Below are positions 23,096 to 30,976 of a stretch of 64,000 nucleotides of DNA, piece by piece. Both the position numbers and the translations under genes were made by a program. Position 1 is the first letter of the stretch; each line of letters opens with the position of its first letter. The notes beneath the pieces are model-generated. The model had not been told where the DNA came from. It saw only the letters and a program-made list of their open reading frames with translations, and made no database searches. Source of the stretch: a virus; the IMG/VR virus record IMGVR_UViG_3300009011_000002, positions 124,001 to 188,000 of that record. One strand, given 5' to 3'.

Positions 23096-23122
23096 CGGCG
23101 AGGGGCCCTTTTCTTGTGGGGT

Positions 23123-23761
23123 TTAATCATCGAGTTCCCTGTCGAAGAATTTGCGCAGTTGGTCAATTGCCTTCAACGCTTTACCAAGCCCTTTAGAAAG
23201 GTCTTCCAGTTGTTTAATAAGCTTATCCCGAGACGTGTCTTTGACGATCTTGTCTTTATCGTCCAACCACACGTACACCCACCAGTGGATGGCTTTGTGG
23301 CAATCCGCAATAACGAACACACCATCGCCGTTCTCATCCAGCTTGCTGCTGGTGTAGCCTGTGAAGTGGGTATTGCCTTCATTGAGCCAAGTGCGCTCTA
23401 CCAAATGTTTCTTGGCGGGGGTCTTAATGCGCTTCTTGTACTCGGCTACGAAATGATCGAGTTTCTCTTTAAGCAGAATCAACTTCTTCTCTTGCTTAAC
23501 CAGCCCATAATCGTGCTCGGGGCTGTGCAGGTGAATACGCGCCGAGCCTACACAGATGTTGATGTGACCAGTCCAAACGTAGTTCACCACTTCGGCTTTG
23601 GGTTTACCCTTCTTAGGAGGATCCGCCCAGTCCGTGTAGGCTTCGACACTAAACGCGTAGTCGTAAAACCCTGTGTCGGTCTTGTAAGCCCCTTCTAGGA
23701 AATCCCGCCCCATTACCAAAAGGTTATCGAACTTTACAGTACCTTTGGTATACTTGTCCAT
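23123..23761 (-). CDS. Hypothetical protein, 212 aa
   Basis: Start at the ATG at 23761 (MDKYTKGTVKF), after GGGGGAAG; an in-frame TTG twelve bases earlier is less likely. The middle part is a beta-rich domain ('VNYVWTGHINICVGSARIHLH'), then a lysine-rich helical stretch (95-130), another beta part ('GDGVFVIADCHKAIHWWVYV'), and a coiled-coil C-terminal end (165-212). No known family recognised. High Lys and Trp content; cytoplasmic. Confidence 0.77.
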   Translation of the reverse strand: MDKYTKGTVKFDNLLVMGRDFLEGAYKTDTGFYDYAFSVEAYTDWADPPKKGKPKAEVVNYVWTGHINICVGSARIHLHSPEHDYGLVKQEKKLILLKEKLDHFVAEYKKRIKTPAKKHLVERTWLNEGNTHFTGYTSSKLDENGDGVFVIADCHKAIHWWVYVWLDDKDKIVKDTSRDKLIKQLEDLSKGLGKALKAIDQLRKFFDRELDD

Positions 23762-23790
23762 TACTTCCCCCAAACAAATAAAACAGCGTA

Positions 23791-23818
23791 CCTCTGCCTA
23801 GGCGAACCTAGGCAGGGG
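23791..23818 (-). terminator. UUCG-tetraloop terminator
   Basis: Minus strand: CCCCTGCCTAGG-TTCG-CCTAGGCAGAGG, a 12-bp stem with one mismatch, just after the stop at 23830; downstream the strand reads TACGCTGTTTTATTTG, T-rich. Confidence 0.85.
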
Positions 23819-23829
23819 TTACCACCGTA

Positions 23830-24099
23830 TCAAGGATCCTGACGTACCAGGACGAAATGGGTCTTGAGTTGGGTGAAGTGATACAGAGCACCATCAACAT
23901 GCCCGGTGAGCTCCACTTCCAACTTACGACCCAGGTTAAATACCGAGGAAACCTTCCCGATATAATCCTCAGGGGCGATAAATTTGATGTGGGGGTTACA
24001 GCCGATGACACTGACGCCTTCGGTTTTGACTTGGTCGCTCAGACGCTTGAATGCTTCCAAGCCGAGCTTCTGGTGAATCTTAACTTTGGTTGTTGCCAT
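23830..24099 (-). CDS. Hypothetical protein, 89 aa
   Basis: Small alpha/beta protein: helix 'KLGLEAFKRLSDQVKTEG', strands 'VSVIGCNPHIKFIAP', 'YIGKVSSVFNL', 'KLEVELTG', 'HFVLVRQ'. The strand-rich second half could be a small barrel (SH3/Tudor-like), again without a family match. AAGGAGCTGTC precedes the ATG; directly followed by the UUCG terminator. Confidence 0.75.
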   Translation of the reverse strand: MATTKVKIHQKLGLEAFKRLSDQVKTEGVSVIGCNPHIKFIAPEDYIGKVSSVFNLGRKLEVELTGHVDGALYHFTQLKTHFVLVRQDP

Positions 24100-24114
24100 G
24101 ACAGCTCCTTACGA

Positions 24115-24696
24115 CTACAGGCCTACAACGGGAACGAGGATGATGGAGACCAGCATGACAATGACCATCACGATAGTCCAGCCCACCAGGGTTTCTGAAG
24201 CTTCCTTGTAGCTGACAAAACGACGCGGTTGAACAGTGCGCGAGCTCCAGTTGAAGAAGGACCACCCACGAAGCACAACCGGTGCTTCTTCTTCAATCTT
24301 GAGTGGTTCCGACCACATGTACTTGATGATCTTGATCAGGATCACACAGATGGCCAAAGACGCAATCATCATACCGATCAGCTTACCGAAGATCTTCAGC
24401 AAAATGATCGCTATCGTGAGCATGCCCGCTGGAGTGGTGATGAAGTTGTTTACTTCCACGCCAAGTTTATTGGCGGCAATACCAATAGCTTCAGCCACTT
24501 CCTTTGCCACACCCGCATACTCAGACACCTTCTTGGCATTTACCGGAGACGCCACCTCAGCAGCTTGAGCTTTCAGGCAGTCCAGCTCTAATTGCTTCTT
24601 GCTTACATCAGTAAGACCGGAAGCAGTGATGGTGCAATCAGCCAGTGCCAACGGGCTGAACAACGCCAGCAATACAACGAAGATCCAATGTTTCAT
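24115..24696 (-). CDS. Exported/membrane protein with signal peptide, 193 aa
   Basis: A classical signal peptide at residues 1-19 (MKHW, hydrophobic core, cleavage after 'PLALA') is followed by a periplasmic Ala/Lys helix region with two Cys (21 and 40), then hydrophobic spans at about 88-130 (long enough for two) and 168-192. Between them is a basic loop with aromatic residues ('GWSFFNWSSRTVQPRRF'). Together with the two genes that follow it makes a cluster of three membrane proteins with tight spacing, suggesting a membrane complex. Function unknown. Confidence 0.8.
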   Translation of the reverse strand: MKHWIFVVLLALFSPLALADCTITASGLTDVSKKQLELDCLKAQAAEVASPVNAKKVSEYAGVAKEVAEAIGIAANKLGVEVNNFITTPAGMLTIAIILLKIFGKLIGMMIASLAICVILIKIIKYMWSEPLKIEEEAPVVLRGWSFFNWSSRTVQPRRFVSYKEASETLVGWTIVMVIVMLVSIILVPVVGL

Positions 24697-24705
24697 TACA
24701 ACTCC

Positions 24706-24936
24706 TTAGATGAGGTGAACTGTTTTCCAGACAAGGGTAATACCGAGGACCACTACCATGTATACGAAACATACGATCGTGCACCCAATGAACTTACCGT
24801 CCAGGTCTACGAAAACCCTTTCATTTTCCGTAGACCTGATATGACGGAAATCATTCCACGCTTTGTAACGCGCGAGATACAACCGAGCCCAGAACCACAC
24901 CAGCAAAAGCAGAACACCGAAAACAACTAATCCCAT
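24706..24936 (-). CDS. Two-span membrane protein, 76 aa
   Basis: Hydrophobic segments at 1-20 and about 51-72, with a charged cytoplasmic-looking loop ('RYKAWNDFRHIRSTENERVF') between. Followed after nine bases by the signal-peptide protein. Ribosome site AGGGAGTTGTC in front of the ATG. Part of the membrane-protein trio 24115-25203. Unknown function. Confidence 0.77.
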   Translation of the reverse strand: MGLVVFGVLLLLVWFWARLYLARYKAWNDFRHIRSTENERVFVDLDGKFIGCTIVCFVYMVVVLGITLVWKTVHLI

Positions 24937-24945
24937 GACAACTCC

Positions 24946-25203
24946 CTAGTAAGTGATGTATTTACACAATGCTGGTTGTCCATACGACAGTGCACAGACA
25001 AACCCGTCGAAGATCACGTACAGTAGCACCAGCACCAGGAGTACGATGACCACGCCAATTATGCGGGCTTCCCAACGGCAGAAGCGTCGAGCTGCCTCAA
25101 CGCTGTACTTCGTTAGCATCACTTCTGCCATGGCAGGACCCAACCAGGCCATCCACAGCATACAGAATGCCAAAAACCCAATAAAGATTCCTACAAGCAT
25201 CAT
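24946..25203 (-). CDS. Two-span membrane protein, 85 aa
   Basis: Start at 25203, six bases after AAGGGG; a GTG six bases further up is possible but less well placed. Two hydrophobic spans (about 1-25 and 47-70) flank a basic amphipathic helix ('YSVEAARRFCRWEARI'); the C-terminal tail has two Cys. First of three consecutive membrane-protein genes. Topology resembles small phage inner-membrane proteins; no family recognised. Confidence 0.77.
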   Translation of the reverse strand: MMLVGIFIGFLAFCMLWMAWLGPAMAEVMLTKYSVEAARRFCRWEARIIGVVIVLLVLVLLYVIFDGFVCALSYGQPALCKYITY

Positions 25204-25212
25204 AGTCACCCC

Positions 25213-25866
25213 TTAGATTTTGAAACCGCCGTTACGGTCGAGTGCATCGTTGCGTAGACGACCCAGGTGTTGAGGCTGGGTACGGCAATCGACGCACAAG
25301 AGCAGTTTGAGGTCTTCGATGTTACCCTCACCGCGGTCGAAAGGAACGTACTGCTGCAGCTGAGCCACATGGAACTCCCCGCCGCAATCCGAACACTCGC
25401 GGAAGTCTTCCGCCACGACAACGGTTTCGTTGCACTCAGGGCCGATGCCCGGATCCCACAGGTTCTCATCACCCTCGGTGAGTTCCAGTTGGATATCCTG
25501 GTTGGTCTTGAGCAGTGCTTGGTGTTCGTCGGATTCCCAGCACAGTGTGCACACCGCCAGTTCCGTTTCCTCGACCGACAGACCTTCACGGTCATACGGT
25601 GTCCACATACGGATCTCTTCGCGGAGGAACTCGGTGGCGCAGTAGTTGCAGCACACCAGATCCTTCGCACGCTTGACGGTGTAAGCGTCGAAGCAGTGCT
25701 TGCACATCAGGTTCATGTGGACGTCTTCACCCACCTTGAACGACGAGTAACCATGTGCTTGCTGGTTACGATTGAGGTGGTCACACTTGCTGTGTTCCAC
25801 CAACAGGCCCTGACGATTAAAACCTACAGACAAACCAGTCAGTCCGTGCCCGTGCCATTCAGCCAT
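25213..25866 (-). CDS. Tandem zinc-ribbon protein A, 217 aa
   Basis: Five C-x-x-C pairs: C55/C58, C73/C76, C106/C109, C158/C161 and C191/C194. The last four form two repeats of one module, C-x-x-C-x-x-E-F, about 12 residues to 'Y-x-P-[YF]-D-R-[EG]-G', and a closing C-x-x-C about 30 residues after the first pair: a zinc ribbon. An N-terminal 'CDHLNRN...CKHC' may bind another metal ion. The neighbour 25859 carries one copy of the same module, so the genes are paralogues. Zinc ribbons often bind nucleic acid or RNA polymerase, which would suit a phage regulator, but that is inference. Confidence 0.83.
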   Translation of the reverse strand: MAEWHGHGLTGLSVGFNRQGLLVEHSKCDHLNRNQQAHGYSSFKVGEDVHMNLMCKHCFDAYTVKRAKDLVCCNYCATEFLREEIRMWTPYDREGLSVEETELAVCTLCWESDEHQALLKTNQDIQLELTEGDENLWDPGIGPECNETVVVAEDFRECSDCGGEFHVAQLQQYVPFDRGEGNIEDLKLLLCVDCRTQPQHLGRLRNDALDRNGGFKI

Positions 25867-26476
25867 TTGTACGTACTCCTACAACAATTTTGTTAACACA
25901 CTTAGAATAACGCCCAGCGTGGCACGTTATTCCGATCGTTTTACGATGGAAGACAATCTCGTCCCAATAACCTTGACCGAAGATCTCTTCACAACCCTTA
26001 CACCACCGACCAGTACATTGATGATCCGTGGGATCTTCTGGATCAGGCTCACAGTCATCCCAATCCTCGTCAGGGATCAGGAAATCTTCCTCATCGTCAT
26101 CCTGCTGGCGGAGGAATGCATCATTCTCCAGACGTTGGATGTGACGATCCTTGGTTTGACAATCCTTACAGACCCACCGCTTGGAGTCCTCGTTCTCGCT
26201 CGGCGATCCGTCCATGATGTATGGGACGTACCGATAAAGCGTGTTACGCGGGAACTCCTGACCACAATCGTCACACTCTGTGGGCTCTGTTTTACGTACC
26301 TGGAGGAAAGCCTCGTAGCAGGGCTGGCACTTGAGGTAACGCTCTTCACCAAAGCTGTCTGCTTCCCCGGAATAACCGAAAGCAACATCTCCGTCTTTCA
26401 GGTGCCTGCAACGACCACCCTCATCAGGTTCAGCGCCAACGATCTGTTGTGTCCTGCCATGTACGTACCAGTTCAT
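25859..26476 (-). CDS. Zinc-ribbon protein B, 205 aa
   Basis: Paralogue of the next gene, which it overlaps by eight bases. The N-terminal layout is the same ('GGRCRHLKDGD..YLKCQPC', C23, C50/C53), followed by one zinc-ribbon module C68/C71 'ECDDCGQEF' ... 'YRYVPY' ... C103/C106. A strongly acidic linker follows ('QQDDDEEDFLIPDEDWDD', 125-142), then a distinct Cys/His cluster (C154, C159, C162, C185, C193) that may form a second site. The acidic linker is not in copy A. Function unknown; metal binding is well supported. Confidence 0.83.
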   Translation of the reverse strand: MNWYVHGRTQQIVGAEPDEGGRCRHLKDGDVAFGYSGEADSFGEERYLKCQPCYEAFLQVRKTEPTECDDCGQEFPRNTLYRYVPYIMDGSPSENEDSKRWVCKDCQTKDRHIQRLENDAFLRQQDDDEEDFLIPDEDWDDCEPDPEDPTDHQCTGRWCKGCEEIFGQGYWDEIVFHRKTIGITCHAGRYSKCVNKIVVGVRTNG

Positions 26477-27108
26477 CGGTATCCGTCCTCGTCGTGAGCA
26501 TCATGGTCGTAGGTGTCGATGAACTCACGTACCTCTTTGGCGCGCTGAGTATCACGATCACCGTTCTTCAACATGAGCTGGAAATAGTCCTCCAGCCACT
26601 TCTCCGGGATCCCGTCGAGGATCCGTTCGCCGTTAATCAACTTCATTAACGGCTCAATGGCGTGGAAGTTCCGTGGATCCTTCTTGTCGTACCAGCGCTG
26701 GATCTGATCCGGGAAGTCCAACGGGTTATCGATTGCCAACACGAACGTCAGAACCCCTACGCCTGGTTCATTGAACAACCAGTCGAGGGATTCGTCTTTG
26801 AGGTAGACCTCGTCGTCTTGGACAATCTTCCAAGTCTCTTTAGGCATCTGGGTTTCTATCACCAGGTGCTCGCCCAAGGTCATGGAATGAGCCCGCAGGT
26901 TAGGATCACTCAGCGGCAACGCATAGACCAAGAAGCACTGGAGCTTCTCCCAGTACTTAGGGAGTTGCTTCTTGGCGGCGGGTACCACAGTGATGAAAGC
27001 GCCCATGCGACGGAAGTGACCTTCCTGTTCCATCTTGACGTCTTTCTCACCCACCTTGACCATGACGTTGCCTTCGTCACCGTAGGTGTAAATCCGAACT
27101 TCTGGCAT
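26473..27108 (-). CDS. Hypothetical protein, 211 aa
   Basis: Unrecognised alpha/beta protein. N-terminal strands ('VRIYTYGDEGNVMVKVGE', 'MGAFITVVPA'), a central 'LGEHLVIETQMPKETWKIV' strand pair, and a helical C-terminal half with acidic tail ('DTYDHDAHDEDGYR'). The stop overlaps the start of the zinc-ribbon gene by four bases, implying coupled translation with it. AAGGAACC precedes the ATG. Confidence 0.77.
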   Translation of the reverse strand: MPEVRIYTYGDEGNVMVKVGEKDVKMEQEGHFRRMGAFITVVPAAKKQLPKYWEKLQCFLVYALPLSDPNLRAHSMTLGEHLVIETQMPKETWKIVQDDEVYLKDESLDWLFNEPGVGVLTFVLAIDNPLDFPDQIQRWYDKKDPRNFHAIEPLMKLINGERILDGIPEKWLEDYFQLMLKNGDRDTQRAKEVREFIDTYDHDAHDEDGYR

Positions 27109-27117
27109 AGCGGTTCC

Positions 27118-27618
27118 TTAGAAAGTAAAGACAGGGAATTTAGTTCCCGAAGTGTTATTGGTACGCACTACAGTTCCAGCGATTTGTTGCTTACGGGGTT
27201 CTTCGAAAGCACAGTTGGTGAAAACCGACTTGTCTCCGAACACCGTATCAGAATCCTTCTCGACATGAGAGATCCCCACTTCCCGCTGACCTTCGTCGTT
27301 GGTGTAGAAGTAAAGAATCTTTTCCTCAGTGTCGAGATAGTAGGTGATGGCAAGGCCTTCTAGCCCTACCATCTCCGGGTTTACCGACTTGAACACATCA
27401 TCACCGAAAACAACATCACTCCCTTCCAGCTTGAACGTACTCACCAAAGGGAGCGTCTTGATGGAATGGAAGTCTTCGGCTTTGTCGGTGTACCCGTAAT
27501 TCTGGCACACCAACTGTTGCTCGGCCGCTTGCGCAGGCCGAGTAGTAAACATCAGGATGATGATCAATGCAGTCAGACCACCCATCATACCAAAGAACCA
27601 CTTGCTGTGCTCATTCAT
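27118..27618 (-). CDS. Exported protein (signal peptide or N-terminal anchor), 166 aa
   Basis: N terminus 'MNEHSKWF' followed by a hydrophobic stretch (9-31) ending 'RPAQAA-EQQ', a good signal-peptidase site. The exported part is a beta-rich domain with two Cys (38 and about 140) that could be bridged in the periplasm. It resembles in size, composition and the pattern 'C-x-x-Y-x-x...K' gene 30544, which also has a signal peptide, though I cannot prove homology. Probably acts in the periplasm during infection. Confidence 0.78.
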   Translation of the reverse strand: MNEHSKWFFGMMGGLTALIIILMFTTRPAQAAEQQLVCQNYGYTDKAEDFHSIKTLPLVSTFKLEGSDVVFGDDVFKSVNPEMVGLEGLAITYYLDTEEKILYFYTNDEGQREVGISHVEKDSDTVFGDKSVFTNCAFEEPRKQQIAGTVVRTNNTSGTKFPVFTF

Positions 27619-28181
27619 TACTTTTCAGCTCCGTCCATGGTCTCGAAGAACGATACATTTTTGACATCCTGAATATGGTCTTCCAGTGTTTTGACCATAT
27701 CCAGAATTTTAGCGTAGAAGCTGCGATCAGACGCAGCATTGTTGTAGTCTTGGGTGATCTCGAGGCCATTGATGCCTTCCCCGAACATCTGGAAGACCAT
27801 GCGGTTACGACGACGTACCGCGTGGAACATCAGAGGGCGGTTGTTCTCGAGAATCATCTTGGTAAACGCTGGCCGAGGGCCATTGTCCAAGTGCTCCAAC
27901 AAACGAGCCGGTGCGCTGGCCCAACCGTAGAACTCGTGCAGGGCGTCAACGATTTCTTTCAGCTCCGCCTGGTACGCCTTTACGTGCTCCATCACCTTGT
28001 GGATGCGAACACCCTTAGGCGAGAAGGTAGCACGACGCTCCAGACGACCTTGAGCACCGAAGTCGATGGTGACCTTGAAGACCACTTGGTCATCGACAGT
28101 GCGAATACCTGTCGACTGGTTAACGATGTTGCGGTTAACAAAAGCAGACGACAGTTCACGCGAATGGAAAAGACTAGCCAT
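27618..28181 (-). CDS. Hypothetical protein, 187 aa
   Basis: Unrecognised. N-terminal beta hairpins ('DQVVFKVTIDFGAQGRLER'), then mainly helical: 'HKVMEHVKAYQAELKEIVDAL', and a C-terminal coiled-coil-like helix ('AKILDMVKTLEDHIQDVKN'). The stop codon overlaps the next ATG, coupling it to the exported protein. Upstream, between 28182 and 28240, a short inverted repeat AACCAC...GTGGTT (28204-28220) lies in the leader. Confidence 0.76.
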   Translation of the reverse strand: MASLFHSRELSSAFVNRNIVNQSTGIRTVDDQVVFKVTIDFGAQGRLERRATFSPKGVRIHKVMEHVKAYQAELKEIVDALHEFYGWASAPARLLEHLDNGPRPAFTKMILENNRPLMFHAVRRRNRMVFQMFGEGINGLEITQDYNNAASDRSFYAKILDMVKTLEDHIQDVKNVSFFETMDGAEK

Positions 28182-28236
28182 TTTTAATACTCCAATAATT
28201 TCGAACCACGCAGAGTGGTTTCGTTAATAGGAAAAG

Positions 28237-28266
28237 CAAAAATCCGCCAACCCTATTGATTGGCGG
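28237..28266 (-). terminator. Rho-independent terminator
   Basis: CCGCCAA (28244-28250) pairs with TTGGCGG (28260-28266); on the minus strand the stem is followed by ATTTTTGCTTTTCC. It sits twelve bases after the stop at 28279. Confidence 0.85.
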
Positions 28267-28278
28267 TGAGGTTACAAC

Positions 28279-29652
28279 TTACTTGTCTTGGTCTTTGGGA
28301 ATGCGGTTCTCTGGGACCTTGGTCAACGGCTTAGCGTCTTCGAAGCCCAGGTCACCGAATTGATCACGGACCTTTTGTTGCGATTCAGCAATCGCCTTGT
28401 CGACTGCCTTGCGCACCTTACGGAGAGCAATCAGACGGTCGATATACTTCGCGCCAGCACCCAGCGCATCCTGGACAAGGTGGAAGTCAACATCCTTCGC
28501 TAGGCGACGAATACGACTTTCCGCTTGACGATGGTCAACCATGATGGGATTGAGTCCCAGCTTGGTGTGTAACTCGCTGATTTCCTTGAACCAGTACGAA
28601 TGAGGATTCTTTTTCTCATCGTCAGTCAGTTCAGAGTCGTCGCGGGTTTTCTTGGTCCCTGGGAACACGACACCGGCTTCATGGGAAAGGTAACCGTGTT
28701 CCTTGAGGTGTGAGTGGATAGCAAGGCTGGCGCCACCCCCAACGACGACGACATCGTTAAAGAGCTGCGGTTCCCGCCCACGTACTCGGACACCCTTGAC
28801 ATCTACACCGAAAGGAGGTTCTTCACAAATAGCTTCACCTACGGTACCGGTAGGGCCACCCACAGACCGACCAGGCGCATGGAAGCGGGATCGGACCAAT
28901 ACCCCTTCAGCGTTGATCACGTCTTCGGTGAACGGAACGTACTTGTTACCTTCTTCAAACAGCCGGTGGACCAAAGCAACATACGCGTCCCAACGAACTA
29001 CTGAGTCAGGATCGGTCAGCGCTTTGGTCACTTCAGTTATTGTGACACCAGGAAGCACATCTCGCACCACTGTTGTGACCTTGGGCATGTTTAACGTCCA
29101 GTGGGCCAACCCAAACGCCTTGTAGAAGTGTCCGGCGTTCTGCTGCCAGTACAAGCCAGCTTTCCGGTAACGGAAACCAAAGCGGTCTTTCCCTAGCGCC
29201 TCACTCAAGGTGTCGGCACCACCGTCCGTTATCAGAGCCTTCTTGGCTGATCGGCTTTCACCCAAGCTATCAGCCAGGTCAATGATACCGTCAGCGTAGT
29301 GATCCATGATTGGACCCTTCAACAGCTCTGGATCCAGGGTGACCTTTGGCTGCACCGGGTAAGTACCCTGAGCAATTGCCAACTGACGCGACAGCCAACG
29401 AATACGCTCCTTGACTGCCGTCATGAAGGCGATCTTCGGGACATGACCGTCTTTTCCCATGGCCAGCATGACACGGATTTCGGCGTCCTGGCTGCGGTCG
29501 TAGTTCATGAATGCGTAGTTAGCCAACTCGTCGTCCGAGAAATCCGCCATTGGGAGGTCCTCACGAGGACGATCCAAGTAGTTGGCAAATGGATCTTCCT
29601 TCCCTTCTACAGCCCAACGGAACTGCACCACATCTTTCTTTTCACGAGCCAT
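28279..29652 (-). CDS. Hypothetical protein with Gly-rich loop, 457 aa
   Basis: Not recognised. N-terminal 110 residues are acidic and helical; the centre has 'ALITDGGADTLSEALGKD' and a tryptophan-rich helix; residues about 300-345 contain a buried strand followed by a glycine loop, 'F-N-D-V-V-V-V-G-G-G-A-S-L', as found in several nucleotide-binding folds (actin-like ATPases, Rossmann folds). I could not find the matching second phosphate motif, so no ATPase claim is made. The last 60 residues are a Lys/Arg-rich helix. AGGAGACTTTAC precedes the ATG. As the second gene after a promoter and with its own terminator it is probably well expressed. Confidence 0.8.
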   Translation of the reverse strand: MAREKKDVVQFRWAVEGKEDPFANYLDRPREDLPMADFSDDELANYAFMNYDRSQDAEIRVMLAMGKDGHVPKIAFMTAVKERIRWLSRQLAIAQGTYPVQPKVTLDPELLKGPIMDHYADGIIDLADSLGESRSAKKALITDGGADTLSEALGKDRFGFRYRKAGLYWQQNAGHFYKAFGLAHWTLNMPKVTTVVRDVLPGVTITEVTKALTDPDSVVRWDAYVALVHRLFEEGNKYVPFTEDVINAEGVLVRSRFHAPGRSVGGPTGTVGEAICEEPPFGVDVKGVRVRGREPQLFNDVVVVGGGASLAIHSHLKEHGYLSHEAGVVFPGTKKTRDDSELTDDEKKNPHSYWFKEISELHTKLGLNPIMVDHRQAESRIRRLAKDVDFHLVQDALGAGAKYIDRLIALRKVRKAVDKAIAESQQKVRDQFGDLGFEDAKPLTKVPENRIPKDQDK

Positions 29653-29667
29653 TGTAAAGTCTCCTAA

Positions 29668-29862
29668 TTAAAGGGGGTAATAGATATACATCCAGGTGTA
29701 GGCCAACATCTGGAGGATGAACATAGTCAGGAAGAAGCAACCTTCCATGTAAGCGGTATGGGCGATGAAAGGATTCTCGGTTCTGTCCATACGACGTACC
29801 GAATATCCAACACCGACCAAAGTAAATACCAGCGGCGCAATAACAGCCAGTAAGTAGTGCAT
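29668..29862 (-). CDS. Two-span membrane protein, 64 aa
   Basis: Hydrophobic spans at about 2-20 and 41-62 joined by a charged loop ('YSVRRMDRTENPFIAHTA'). The first gene after the promoter at 29897; spacing to the next start is 15 bases. AGGGAATCGTC precedes the ATG. Unknown function. Confidence 0.75.
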   Translation of the reverse strand: MHYLLAVIAPLVFTLVGVGYSVRRMDRTENPFIAHTAYMEGCFFLTMFILQMLAYTWMYIYYPL

Positions 29863-29896
29863 GACGATTCCCTAAAGAAAGTCAAGTTACAAATAG

Positions 29897-29929
29897 ATAA
29901 TGTAGATGTGAAACTTACTGCAAGTTAAT
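29897..29929 (-). promoter_or_regulatory. Early-type promoter, divergent core
   Basis: Core TACATTAT (29904-29897) differs at two positions from TATATTAC, but the upstream box ATTAACTTGCAGTAAGTTT (29929 down) is the best copy of that element and the spacing is identical to the clear sites. It lies 35 bases before the ATG at 29862. Confidence 0.55.
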
Positions 29930-30443
29930 TGTACTTTGGTCGTTCCATCAGGGGTTGTTTGATCCCGTGTTGGACCGGGTGGTCTTTGCACTGCGGACGG
30001 AAGGTGAATCCGTTCTTGCGGTAGAACGACAACGCAATCTGGTTCAGGTCGAAACAGTTAACCTTGATCTGTTCGTACGGATGTTCCGCAGCAAAGCGAG
30101 CGATGATCACCGACCCGTAGCCCATGTTCCGGTATTTCTCCTTGATGAACATGGCGTTGATTTCGTAAGGCTCACCGTGGTTGATTCCAACGAAGCCGAT
30201 GATCTCGGTATCAGTTCCCGGGGTTATCACGAGGTAGAAACCTTTCACCGCCATCAGGAGTTCGTCCAGGGTCATCTCCAGGTTTGCTTCGATGTAGTCT
30301 TCCGCATTTGGGGTAAACGGCATCTCGAATTGCAGCAGGTCCCGGTACATCCCCCGGATCTCTTCTTGGCGCTCCCGGGAAAGTTCCTGCATGGTAGTGA
30401 AATAGCCAATGCTGCCAATAGGGAAGTCGCGTAGTTTGTTCAT
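29925..30443 (-). CDS. GNAT-family N-acetyltransferase, 172 aa
   Basis: The acetyl-CoA-binding loop is visible as 'K-Y-R-N-M-G-Y-G-S' (about 103-111), fitting the GNAT R/Q-x-x-G-x-G/A pattern, preceded by the strand 'YEINAMFIKE' and followed by 'N-Q-I-A-L-S-F-Y-R-K-N-G-F' (134-146), the usual last motif with its Tyr general acid. Length is typical. Substrate is unknown; phage GNATs have been linked to modification of host proteins or antitoxin-like roles, which cannot be decided here. The stop lies inside the promoter element for the next operon. Confidence 0.88.
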   Translation of the reverse strand: MNKLRDFPIGSIGYFTTMQELSRERQEEIRGMYRDLLQFEMPFTPNAEDYIEANLEMTLDELLMAVKGFYLVITPGTDTEIIGFVGINHGEPYEINAMFIKEKYRNMGYGSVIIARFAAEHPYEQIKVNCFDLNQIALSFYRKNGFTFRPQCKDHPVQHGIKQPLMERPKYN

Positions 30444-30488
30444 TGTAATCGCCCAAAAGAAACAGTCTGAATGGAGAGAGGCGGCTAA

Positions 30489-30522
30489 AGCGGAGCGGTA
30501 GGCTTTACGCCTCCGCTCCGCT
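30489..30522 (-). terminator. Strong terminator hairpin
   Basis: AGCGGAGCGG (30489-30498) with perfect complement at 30513-30522 and an inner AGGC/GCCT pairing. It follows the minus-strand stop at 30544 by 21 bases. Downstream sequence is not strongly T-rich. Confidence 0.75.
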
Positions 30523-30543
30523 AATTAATAGGCCGTACAGTGG

Positions 30544-30951
30544 TTATTTAGTGGTGCACTGACCGAGTACAACTACCCGGTTAGCTTGGTTGGCGTCGAA
30601 GAAGTACACCATGAAGTACGGGTTACCCGATTCATTGTGCTTCTTGAAGAACAGGTTCTTGGTATTGCTACCCACACCACCCCGGGTATTTTCCGAGGTG
30701 CTGTTCAGGACGGTCTCTTTGTCCCAGATCTTGTTCTTGTCGATGGTGAACGAGGTTTCACTTTGGTGGATCACAGTGATCTCGTTGATAGCAGGGTTGT
30801 CAGTTTTGAAGCCTTCTTTCTTGCTGTACTCGTTGTCGGTGTACTGCGCGCACTCGTAAGTCTTTTCAGTGAAGGGGGTAGGGTCACCCTTCTGGACGCT
30901 AGCAAAGGCCAGGGACGAGAAGAGGAGAATCAACAGACCGAAAGATTTCAT
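30544..30951 (-). CDS. Exported protein with signal peptide, 135 aa
   Basis: Signal peptide 1-17 (MKSFGLLILLFSSLAFA, cleavage after 'AFA'). The mature part is polar and beta-rich with two Cys (near 34 and 132) likely bridged, and strands such as 'SFTIDKNKI' and 'YFMVYFFD'. Similar in size and layout to the exported product of 27118. It would act in the periplasm, perhaps against superinfection, but nothing shows this. Last gene before a strong terminator. Confidence 0.8.
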   Translation of the reverse strand: MKSFGLLILLFSSLAFASVQKGDPTPFTEKTYECAQYTDNEYSKKEGFKTDNPAINEITVIHQSETSFTIDKNKIWDKETVLNSTSENTRGGVGSNTKNLFFKKHNESGNPYFMVYFFDANQANRVVVLGQCTTK

Positions 30952-30976
30952 GCAGTACTACTCCTGTAGTTAATTA

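Noticed and set aside
28279-29652. Actin/ParM-like filament protein suggested by 'VVVVGGGASL'
   Set aside because: Only one glycine loop resembles the family; the N-terminal phosphate-binding motif and the closing motif are absent.
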